From contig NZ_JAHXYH010000003.1 of assembly GCF_019970065.1 (NCBI RefSeq), forward strand, positions 310,001-374,000: DNA of 64,000 bases. Direction: 5' to 3'. The position numbers and the translations under genes were made by a program. The stretch is from Chryseobacterium sp. OSA05B. Lineage in GTDB: Bacteria > Bacteroidota > Bacteroidia > Flavobacteriales > Weeksellaceae. The notes beneath the pieces are model-generated. The model was not told the DNA's origin, ran no database searches, and saw only the letters and a list, made by a program, of their open reading frames with translations. This document shows, piece after piece, positions 52,898 through 60,164 of this stretch (position 1 is its first letter; every line of letters starts with the position of its first letter).

Positions 52898-53782
52898 TTA
52901 ATTGATAAGGGTTTTAATAATTATTTTAAGTTCTTCTGTTTCTTTTTCGGTCAGAGGTTTTAGTGGACTTCTTAGGCTTCCACCTTCTTCACCGAGAATA
53001 TTCAGCCCTGCTTTCACTGCTCTCGGAAGACCTTTGTTTACAATGAATTTCAGCAGGTCAAACTGCCTGTAGAAAACTTCTTTTGCTTTCTCCAGATCTC
53101 CTTCTTCAATGGCTTTATACAAACCCACATTAAGTTCCGGAATTAAATTGGGTGCAGCGGTACACCATCCTCTTGCTCCGGCCGTAAATGCAGCCAGCGC
53201 CAATGGATTGGATCCGTTGTAGAAAGCCGTTTCCTCGCCCAGTTCTTTTCTGAGATAATGCATTCTTTGAATATCTCCCGTACTTTCCTTGATCATCGTA
53301 ACATTCGGGATCTCTAAAAGCCTTTTCAAAAGTGCTGGAGACATATCTACTCCACTGGTGGCAGGATTGTTATAAGCCATGATAGGAATTGAAATTTTGC
53401 TGGCCACTGCATCATAATGGGCTACGATTTCATCATCCGTCAGTTTCCAATAACTCATAGGAATGATCATTACGGCATCAGCTCCCGCTTTTTCAGCAAA
53501 TTGGGCATGATGTACTGTTTTTTCTGTTGTAAGATTTGATACGCCAACCAATGTTGGAACCCTTCCGTTTGTTTGCTGTATGGAGGCTTCTGTAATCGCC
53601 TCCTTTTCTTCATCGGAGAGATACGGCATCACACCTGTGCTTCCTAATGGGGCAATTCCATGACTTCCCGAAACGATGAGTCTTTCTACCAGCTTTTTGA
53701 AAAGAGGAATGTCTACTTTTTCATTCTGGTCAAAAGGCGTAATGGGATAAGCAATGATGCCTTTGAATGGAACATTTTTCAT
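52898..53782 (-). CDS. DHDPS/N-acetylneuraminate lyase family aldolase
   Basis: A 294-residue class I aldolase. The Schiff-base lysine is in MIKESTGD near residue 160, the tyrosine in MAYNNPATSG near 133, and the pyruvate loop is GSTGVMPYLS near 45 rather than the GTTGES of true DapA. That change suggests a non-lysine substrate, for example a 2-keto-3-deoxy or hydroxyproline-type acid. It lies between the cupin and thioredoxin genes, in a transcript divergent from a MocR regulator. Upstream is a CCTTAA tandem repeat. Confidence 0.85.
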   Translation of the reverse strand: MKNVPFKGIIAYPITPFDQNEKVDIPLFKKLVERLIVSGSHGIAPLGSTGVMPYLSDEEKEAITEASIQQTNGRVPTLVGVSNLTTEKTVHHAQFAEKAGADAVMIIPMSYWKLTDDEIVAHYDAVASKISIPIMAYNNPATSGVDMSPALLKRLLEIPNVTMIKESTGDIQRMHYLRKELGEETAFYNGSNPLALAAFTAGARGWCTAAPNLIPELNVGLYKAIEEGDLEKAKEVFYRQFDLLKFIVNKGLPRAVKAGLNILGEEGGSLRSPLKPLTEKETEELKIIIKTLIN

Positions 53783-53908
53783 GTTTTATTTTTTTAATTA
53801 AATGATAAACTGAGATTAGGGGTTAGGAAAAAATCCTTTATTTTATACTTTAAAAAGTGTTCGGGTTGATTTTTTTTGGATTAAATGATTAAAGCTTCTG
53901 TCTAAATC

Positions 53909-53942
53909 CCTTAACCTTAACCTTAACCTTAACCTTAACCTT
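53909..53942. repeat. Tandem CCTTAA hexamer repeat
   Basis: Five perfect CCTTAA units (53909-53938) and a partial sixth lie between the cupin stop and the DHDPS-family start, 127 bases before the latter. Copy number could vary by slippage. Unit length of six cannot shift a reading frame here but could change promoter or leader spacing. Confidence 0.85.
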
Positions 53943-53948
53943 TGAACC

Positions 53949-54404
53949 CTATAAATCTCTTCCTTCTTCTTCTCTCAACGCTACTCCTAAATTCTGAAGC
54001 TGTGGCGCATTTTCGCAGGCTAAATATTTGGCAGGCTCTGTATCACTAAGGTTTTGGTGCTTATGCCAGGCCCATGAAGGAATGTAAACGGCATCACCAG
54101 CTTCCCAATGTACTCTCTCATCTTCTACTTCCGTCCATCCTTTTCCTTCAATCACGTACAAAACGGTTTCATATGTGTGACGGTGTCTGTTGGTCTGCTG
54201 ACCAGGAGTTAATCCACCGATAGTCATACTTACGTTTTTACTTGGAAGATCTACAAAGAAAACCGGATGCTTTCTTTCCGTCGAAAACTGGTTATGTACG
54301 CCTGCATTTTCTACATTTTTATGAATTAAATGACTAGGTTTTACGTACTTTGGTCTTGCAAATGTTTCGTGAAAATCTTTTGAACTGAAATCTTTTTTGT
54401 CCAT
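53949..54404 (-). CDS. Cupin domain protein
   Basis: A 151-residue cupin. The metal-binding motif reads GQQTNRHRHTYETVLYVIEG (histidines at about 76, 78 and glutamate at 82), and the second motif includes YIPSWAWHKHQN. It could be a metal dioxygenase or isomerase acting on a small acid. First gene of the minus transcript that is divergent from the MocR regulator, with DHDPS-family and thioredoxin genes following. Confidence 0.85.
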   Translation of the reverse strand: MDKKDFSSKDFHETFARPKYVKPSHLIHKNVENAGVHNQFSTERKHPVFFVDLPSKNVSMTIGGLTPGQQTNRHRHTYETVLYVIEGKGWTEVEDERVHWEAGDAVYIPSWAWHKHQNLSDTEPAKYLACENAPQLQNLGVALREEEGRDL

Positions 54405-54455
54405 GATGTTTTACATTTTAATTGTTTCGTGCGTTATTGCATGACAAAATTATCT

Positions 54456-54463
54456 TATATTTG
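54456..54463 (+). promoter_or_regulatory. -7 box of the MocR gene
   Basis: TATATTTG is a perfect TAnnTTTG element. Transcription would start near 54470, so the ATG at 54474 would have almost no leader and the ATG at 54507 is favoured. A clear -33 TTTG at normal spacing is not seen. Confidence 0.5.
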
Positions 54464-54506
54464 GACTGTTTAAATGATTCAGTTTTTACATAAACAGGTA
54501 GTCCAG

Positions 54507-55952
54507 ATGCTCCGTCCTTGGAAATTAGAACTTGAAATCGATAAAAAGCTTGAAAAAGCCGTCTATCTGCAGATAGCGGATACTATCATTGCGGACATAC
54601 GTTCCGGAAGGCTCAATGCTGGAGATGCACTTCCCGGAAGCAGAAACCTTGCCCTGATGCTGAAGATCAACAGAAATACAGTGGTGGAAGCCTATCAGGT
54701 ACTTATTAATGAAGAATGGGTCATTTCCAAAGAAAGAAAAGGAATTTTTGTCTCCGATAAACTTCCGGTTTTACAGGAAAGGATCAATACAAGAGGGCCG
54801 GAAGCTGAAAAGGATCTATCTGTTTTAAGCAGACCCGTAATCAATTTTGATGATGGTCATCCGGACAGCAAAATAGCTCCGGTCACAGAACTTGCCCGTG
54901 CCTACCGCCAGATTTTTAACAGAAAAGCAAAATGGCAGATGATGGGTTACAGCAATGAACATGGCGATATTGAATTCCGGAAAACGATTTCTCAGATGCT
55001 GAATCACCAACGGGGAATGCATATCAATGAAAATGAAGTTTCGATCACAAGAGGAAGCCAGATGGCGATGTTTCTTACCGCTCAATGCCTGCTAAAATCC
55101 GGAGATCAGGTGATTGTGGAGAATCCCGGATACAAACCCGCCTGGAAAGCCTTTGAATACGCAGGAGCAGAACTTCTTCCGACAGCAGTAGATGAGGAAG
55201 GGATTGTCATTAAAGATATTGAAAAGCTTTTAGCAGAAAATAAAAATATAAAAGCGATCTACATTACCCCTCACAGACAATATCCTACAACGGTTACTTT
55301 AAGTTTAGCACGAAGACTGGAATTAATTGAATTATCCAACAAAAATGAAATAACCATCATTGAAGATGATTACGACAATGAGTTCCATTTTGGGTATCGC
55401 CCTATTCTTCCCGTTTCAAGTTTTGCTGAACTCAGCAGCTATGTCTATGTGGGAACATTGAGCAAAGTGGTGGCTCCTGCCCTGCGGATTGGCTATCTGG
55501 CATCCAAGGACCCCACTCTGATCAAAAAAATAGGAGATCTGCGGAAGATCATTGATGTTCAGGGTGATGTGATTATGGAACAGGCCGTTCTGCAATTAAT
55601 CAAGGAGGGCACCGTGAAAAAACATATCAAAAAAGCGACCGTTCATTATAAAAATAAAAGAGATCTTGTATACAGCCTTTTGGAAAAGCATTTGAAAGAA
55701 GTTGCCGATTTTACACTTCCCGAAGGAGGCCTTGCCTTCTGGATTGTTCCGAAAGAAAATCTGGATTGGGATGCTGTAACGGCTTCACTGCTTGAAAAAA
55801 GCATTCATATCATTCATCCGAAGCAATATAGTTCAGACCCAATCATCAACGGATTCAGGCTGAGCTATGGTTCTCTTTCTGAGGAACAGTTGGAAGACAG
55901 TATAAAAATTATTTCTAAGGTTCTGAAGCTTTATAGCAACCGGATAGAATAA
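54507..55952 (+). CDS. MocR/PdxR-type transcriptional regulator
   Basis: A 481-residue GntR-aminotransferase fusion. The N-terminal GntR winged helix (about 15-80) contains VYLQIADTIIADIRSGRLNA and RNTVVEAYQVL; residues about 120-480 are an aminotransferase fold with the PLP lysine in VGTLSKVVAPALR near 330 and DDYDNEFHF near 295. I chose ATG 54507 over 54474 because the promoter lies just before the latter and the family begins MLRPWKLE. It is divergent from the cupin gene and probably controls cupin-DHDPS-thioredoxin. Confidence 0.9.
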   Translation: MLRPWKLELEIDKKLEKAVYLQIADTIIADIRSGRLNAGDALPGSRNLALMLKINRNTVVEAYQVLINEEWVISKERKGIFVSDKLPVLQERINTRGPEAEKDLSVLSRPVINFDDGHPDSKIAPVTELARAYRQIFNRKAKWQMMGYSNEHGDIEFRKTISQMLNHQRGMHINENEVSITRGSQMAMFLTAQCLLKSGDQVIVENPGYKPAWKAFEYAGAELLPTAVDEEGIVIKDIEKLLAENKNIKAIYITPHRQYPTTVTLSLARRLELIELSNKNEITIIEDDYDNEFHFGYRPILPVSSFAELSSYVYVGTLSKVVAPALRIGYLASKDPTLIKKIGDLRKIIDVQGDVIMEQAVLQLIKEGTVKKHIKKATVHYKNKRDLVYSLLEKHLKEVADFTLPEGGLAFWIVPKENLDWDAVTASLLEKSIHIIHPKQYSSDPIINGFRLSYGSLSEEQLEDSIKIISKVLKLYSNRIE

Positions 55953-55970
55953 TTTATATTTTTAGGTTTT

Positions 55971-56020
55971 GGCTAAAGCCGTGGAATTTTTTCCCTTAAT
56001 TAGATGGGCTAAAGCCCATC
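55971..56020. repeat. GGCTAAAGCC palindromic repeat pair
   Basis: GGCTAAAGCC occurs at 55971-55980 and 56007-56016; the second is extended to GATGGGCT-AA-AGCCCATC (56003-56020) followed by CCTATTGAAT. This kind of element recurs between genes in flavobacteria. It may also end the MocR transcript, although a T run is lacking. Confidence 0.65.
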
Positions 56021-56060
56021 CCTATTGAATGGATATTCAGAAGCATAATGGGAAATTAAA

Positions 56061-56147
56061 AAATCTGCTCTATCAGTCAGATCAGCGAGAAATCAAAATG
56101 AATTCTGAGTTCATTTTTCCCACAGATTGAGCAAATAAAGCAGATTT
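56061..56147. repeat. Large imperfect palindrome
   Basis: AAATCTGCT (56061-56069) pairs with AGCAGATTT (56139-56147), and inside AAAATGAA (56095-56102) pairs with TTCATTTT (56110-56117). A long folded element between convergent genes, similar in build to 19262-19343 though not in sequence. Confidence 0.55.
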
Positions 56148-56166
56148 GTATAGGTTTATAAGTGAT

Positions 56167-57312
56167 TTACTCCACTTCAAAAATAGCCTGGATTTCCACA
56201 GATGAATTCACGGGGATAGAGGAAGCTCCAAGAGTAGCTCTGGCATGTTTTCCTTTTTCACCCAGAATTTCTACCGTCAGATCTGAAGCTGTATTCATCA
56301 GGTCTGCATGCTTTGTGTAATCATCTTTTGTGTTGAAAATTCCGGTAAGCTGCACACATTGTTTTACTTTGTTAAGATCACCGCCTACCGCTTCTTTTAA
56401 AACCGCAATAACATTAAGCATCGTCGCTTTCGTAGCCTCTTTCACCTGTTCTTCATTCACACTAACGCCTAATTTTCCCGGATTTAAAATTTTCCCGTCT
56501 TTCAAAGCCACCTGATTGATAAATACCAGATTTCCTGAACGTACATAAGGCTTATAATTTCCTGCCGGCTGGGGAACTTTTGGAAGGGTTATATTTTTCT
56601 GTTTTAAAAGAGCATTGATGTCTTCAGATTTTTCCACAGGGGCAACTGCTGTCAGTTTTTTACTGAATGTTCCTTTCAAAGCCAAAGCCGTTTTAGCAAA
56701 ATTACTTCCCTGAAGTTGTGCCAGTGCGCGTTCGTCTTTCGTAGGTCTTTCAACATCTTTCAGTGAGGCCATGGTTGTAACGCCTAAGACTGTATTTCCC
56801 TGGGGAATGGCTTTATTAATGCTTTCCGTTCCTCTGATTCCATTGGAAACCAATACCATTCCGTGAACGGCTAAAGTATTCCAGAACGCGTTAAGAGCCA
56901 GTTCTTTTCCTGCGCCGCTTCCTGCAGACATAAAAACAGTGGCAGGCATTCCTTCCAGTGCATGATTGGTCCATAAATTAACGGTTTTCGATAAAAACTC
57001 GCTCATTCCCGTACTTATGTTTCCAAAATAAACAGGTGATCCAAAAGCGATTCCGTCGTAGGAAGGCAGTTCTTCTACGGATGCGACAGGAATATTTTTA
57101 AGTTTTGCGTTTTGAGATTCTTTTACCTGTTTGATGATGGCTGTAGCATTTTTGCTGCTTTCGATGCCGGTTGCTATTTCTTTAGCCAATTCGTAGGTTC
57201 CGCCATTATCTGAATGAATGAGGACCAGTATTTTAGCTTTGTTCTCTTGTGCCATGATGGTGGTGATTTTTAATAATAAAATTAATACAAAAACCGTACT
57301 TAGTTTTTTCAT
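56167..57312 (-). CDS. Exported flavodoxin (WrbA-like)-RidA fusion
   Basis: A 381-residue protein from the ATG at 57312, chosen because it gives a proper signal peptide (about 1-20, LSTVFVLILLLKITTIMAQ). Residues about 24-215 are a WrbA-like flavodoxin (HSDNGGTYELAKEIATGI, GSPVYFGNISTGMSEFL, SAGSGAGKELA). Residues about 255-381 are a RidA/YjgF domain (RSGNLVFINQVALKDGK, VKQCVQLTGIFNTKDDY, RATLGASSIPVNSSVEIQ with the arginine of the imine site). Export of both domains is odd because FMN and RidA substrates are cytoplasmic. It is divergent from an AraC gene. Confidence 0.85.
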   Translation of the reverse strand: MKKLSTVFVLILLLKITTIMAQENKAKILVLIHSDNGGTYELAKEIATGIESSKNATAIIKQVKESQNAKLKNIPVASVEELPSYDGIAFGSPVYFGNISTGMSEFLSKTVNLWTNHALEGMPATVFMSAGSGAGKELALNAFWNTLAVHGMVLVSNGIRGTESINKAIPQGNTVLGVTTMASLKDVERPTKDERALAQLQGSNFAKTALALKGTFSKKLTAVAPVEKSEDINALLKQKNITLPKVPQPAGNYKPYVRSGNLVFINQVALKDGKILNPGKLGVSVNEEQVKEATKATMLNVIAVLKEAVGGDLNKVKQCVQLTGIFNTKDDYTKHADLMNTASDLTVEILGEKGKHARATLGASSIPVNSSVEIQAIFEVE

Positions 57313-57380
57313 TTTTAATAGATAAATAATTACCACACAAAATTAGTATTGTCGTTTTTATTAAATTTGCCAAAAATTCT

Positions 57381-58187
57381 ATGCAGAACGACATCGTAAA
57401 ATGTGGTTTAACGGAACAAAAAGGCAGCCGTTTTGTAGACACCATCGGAAAAGAAGCCTATGTCTGGTGTGAAAAAGACTGGAAACATGACGATCATGAG
57501 CATGCCCATCACCGTGCCCAACTTACCTTTGTGGAAGAGGGCTATCAGTATTTTCATATTGACCAGAAGATCTATCTTGTACCGCAATACCATGTCATCT
57601 GGGTTCCTTCGGGAAAGGCACACCGGATTACTTCTGAGGCAAAAACTGTCAATCTGATGGTCTTTTTATTTAAAACCGTTTTTAAGGACGATTTTTATAA
57701 GGATGTTCACGTTTTTACCGTTCCTCCGGTTTTAAAGGAAATGCTTTTGTATGCTTCCAAATGGAACCAGTTAACGGAAGAAGATGAGGAGCAGGATCTG
57801 TTTTTTAGGGCGATTTTAAAAAGTCTGCCCAATTTCTGCAAAGAAAGCAGTTATCTTGAAATTCCCGTTCCGTCGGATGTGAGACTTATTCCTGTCTGTA
57901 CTTACATCAATTCTAATTTTAAATACAGCCTGACTGCTGATGAACTTGCAGAAAAGGCACAAATGTCTGTCCGTAGCCTACAGAGAATATTTAAGAGTGA
58001 AACCGGAATTACACTTCAGAAATACCATCAGCTCGTAAGAATTCTGAAAAGTATAGAATTGATAGATACGGGACAGTTTACACTAAGCCAGATCGCCTAC
58101 AAAGTAGGCTACCAGAGCTTATCTGCATTTACATCTTCTTATTACGCCATAATGAAGTCTAAACCTAAGGTAAAAAAGGTAAGTTAA
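57381..58187 (+). CDS. AraC family transcriptional regulator
   Basis: A 268-residue regulator with an N-terminal cupin (HDDHEHAHHRAQLTFVEEGY near 37, PSGKAHRI near 76) and C-terminal AraC domain (about 165-262: LTADELAEKAQMSVRSLQRIF and LSQIAYKVGYQSLSAFTSSYY). The cupin histidines could bind a metal or aromatic ligand. It is divergent from the flavodoxin-RidA fusion (68-base gap) and is the likely regulator. Its stop overlaps the end of the convergent DUF6766 gene by four bases. Confidence 0.9.
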   Translation: MQNDIVKCGLTEQKGSRFVDTIGKEAYVWCEKDWKHDDHEHAHHRAQLTFVEEGYQYFHIDQKIYLVPQYHVIWVPSGKAHRITSEAKTVNLMVFLFKTVFKDDFYKDVHVFTVPPVLKEMLLYASKWNQLTEEDEEQDLFFRAILKSLPNFCKESSYLEIPVPSDVRLIPVCTYINSNFKYSLTADELAEKAQMSVRSLQRIFKSETGITLQKYHQLVRILKSIELIDTGQFTLSQIAYKVGYQSLSAFTSSYYAIMKSKPKVKKVS

Positions 58188-58840
58188 GGTGTTTCGTCGT
58201 GTGCCATGTCCACCGGTTTAGATTCCGGCGATCCTTTTTCACGAAGCCAAATAGAGAGTATAACAATAGAGAAAACCGCCAGAAATTCACTCTGCCAGTT
58301 CTGAAAAGATTCAAACCAAAACCGGGAGTCTGATATATAGTGCATAGCGAAAACCGTGGGTTCATGTTTTACCATCTGTTCTTCATTATAGTCTTTGAGA
58401 CTGCCATAAAAGTGCATTCCAAAGCTTGTCAGAAATAAAAGGGCAAAAGCTAAGGATAAGGAGTGTTTGTATAAGGCAAGCCATATTCCGCCTTTCTTAA
58501 CTGGCCACGGGGCTTTTGCATGAGGTTGCGGTTCTTTATCCACCTCTTCTTTTTCCTCCAGAGATTTGGATTCACTTGAACCTTTTTGTCTTAAAGAAAC
58601 GGTGAGGACAATATACAGCATCATCTGAAGAAATTCTCTTTCCCAGTTCTCAAATGTGGCCTGTATAAAATGTCCGCTGTGAATATAATTTCCAAGAGTA
58701 AGCATTGTGCTTCCCTGTTCTGCTAGTTCTTTATTTAATGTTTTCCATCCTGTAAAAAACTGCCCCAACAGACAGGCCACCATGAGGCCAAGCACTACAA
58801 TACTTAAACTGTTCCGGTAAAAGAAACTTTTTTTAGACAT
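58184..58840 (-). CDS. DUF6766 membrane protein with internal duplication
   Basis: A 218-residue protein of two similar halves. Each has a membrane helix, a soluble loop and FENWEREFL...LRQKGSSESK (near 62-92) versus FQNWQSEFL...LREKGSPESK (near 178-208), so the gene arose by duplication of a two-helix unit. Between them is a charged linker (EEKEEVDKEPQP). Function unknown; members often sit in stress-response clusters. Last of the catalase-linked minus genes. Confidence 0.82.
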   Translation of the reverse strand: MSKKSFFYRNSLSIVVLGLMVACLLGQFFTGWKTLNKELAEQGSTMLTLGNYIHSGHFIQATFENWEREFLQMMLYIVLTVSLRQKGSSESKSLEEKEEVDKEPQPHAKAPWPVKKGGIWLALYKHSLSLAFALLFLTSFGMHFYGSLKDYNEEQMVKHEPTVFAMHYISDSRFWFESFQNWQSEFLAVFSIVILSIWLREKGSPESKPVDMAHDETP

Positions 58841-58872
58841 GGTAACAAGTTAAAATGACGATTGAAACTTTT

Positions 58873-59619
58873 TTATCCATTAAGGATCAGCCCTCCATTG
58901 GGATGAAGAACCTGTCCGGTGATCTGGGCCGCTCCATTTCCAGCAAGAAATAAAAAGCTGGCCGCAATTTCTTCAGGAGTAGCATTTCTTTCGAAAGGTG
59001 GTTTGTTGGGATCTTCCTCATCTTCTCCAAAGGTTTCTTTGGTAAGGGGTGTAGCCACTGGTCCAGGTGCCACAGCATTGATCCGAATTCCTTTTGGTTT
59101 TGCCTGTAAAGCCAGCGATCGCGTGAAAGAAACTATTGCCCCTTTCGTTGCTGCATAATCCAGCAGTTCAGGATGCCCCTGATAAGCCGTTGCTGATGTG
59201 GTATTGATCACGGAACTACCTTGCTTCAGATAGGGAAAAACTACTTTGGTGAGCAGAATCATTCCTATAACATTGGAGTCAAAAGTTGTTCTGATGTTTT
59301 TTTCTTCCAGCTCTTCAATGCTTTTTGCAGGAAACTGTACGCCGGCATTATTGATCAGAATATCGATTCCCCCAAATGCGGATACTACTTTTTTAGCAAC
59401 ATCCTCACAGAAATCATAATCATTGATATCTCCTTTAAACAGGATACATTGTCTTCCCAGTTTTTCAATTTCCAGCTTCGTTTTTCCGGCATCCTGATCA
59501 TCCGTATGGTAAATAATGGCAATATCAGCTCCTTCCTGCGCAAAAAGCAAAGCGGTTGCCTTACCGATTCCACTGTCAGCTCCTGTAATAAGCGCCGATT
59601 TCTTTTCCAGTTGCTTCAT
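58873..59619 (-). CDS. SDR family oxidoreductase
   Basis: A 248-residue classical SDR. The cofactor motif is TGADSGIGKATALLF (about 13-27), NNAGVQFP near 90, the catalytic pair in YAATKGAIVSFTRS near 153, and the PG motif NAVAPGPVATPL. It resembles the glucose-1-dehydrogenase/YhxC-like SDRs that appear in general-stress clusters. Four bases after the CinA-like gene. Confidence 0.9.
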   Translation of the reverse strand: MKQLEKKSALITGADSGIGKATALLFAQEGADIAIIYHTDDQDAGKTKLEIEKLGRQCILFKGDINDYDFCEDVAKKVVSAFGGIDILINNAGVQFPAKSIEELEEKNIRTTFDSNVIGMILLTKVVFPYLKQGSSVINTTSATAYQGHPELLDYAATKGAIVSFTRSLALQAKPKGIRINAVAPGPVATPLTKETFGEDEEDPNKPPFERNATPEEIAASFLFLAGNGAAQITGQVLHPNGGLILNG

Positions 59620-59623
59620 TGAA

Positions 59624-60124
59624 TTATTTTAAAATCAACAACTGATTGATCTCACTTTTAAAACATCCTAAAATAAACTCCGTATAATACATCTGAGCAT
59701 TCAAAGCCTGTGTCTTAGGATGCAGTTCCAGTTTTTTGGTAAGAATAATCTCACCTTTATACGAAAATGAAAAATAGGCGAAAATCTTATACATAGAGTT
59801 TCTTATCGGAGTGAAATAGCCTGTGGTGGCAATTGACCAGTCTGATTCAAAGAGTTTTGCTACGTTCAGTGCCATAGTTCGTACTACATTTTCAGATACG
59901 CAGTCACATTCTTCCGCTTCTCCTCTGTCTACCTGCAATAGTTTTACTTTTTGAGGAAGTGTATAGGCTGTCATGCCCCCTTTGTAAAAAAGAGAGGCAT
60001 TAGGCATCTGTGAAAAAGCCAGCTGCAGGCATCCGGAAGTAACGCCTTCCGCCACTGCAATTGTTTCGCCTGCAGTCATAATAGACTGGCTGATATATTC
60101 TAAAAGATTTTTTTGAAATTCCAT
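59624..60124 (-). CDS. CinA C-terminal domain protein, likely catalytically inactive
   Basis: A 166-residue stand-alone CinA/PncC-fold protein. The active-site loop reads AVAEGVTSGCLQL (about 24-36) where NMN deamidases have AESxTGG: the catalytic serine is replaced by glycine. The Tyr/Lys segment GGMTAYTLPQKVKLL is retained. The fold is sure, but deamidase activity is doubtful. It lies between the catalase and SDR genes. Confidence 0.85.
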   Translation of the reverse strand: MEFQKNLLEYISQSIMTAGETIAVAEGVTSGCLQLAFSQMPNASLFYKGGMTAYTLPQKVKLLQVDRGEAEECDCVSENVVRTMALNVAKLFESDWSIATTGYFTPIRNSMYKIFAYFSFSYKGEIILTKKLELHPKTQALNAQMYYTEFILGCFKSEINQLLILK

Positions 60125-60164
60125 GATTTTAAATATTTAGTGTGGTGTGAAGGGTATTCGTGGT

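Noticed and set aside
53909..53942. CRISPR array
   Set aside because: The unit is only six bases and has no spacers.
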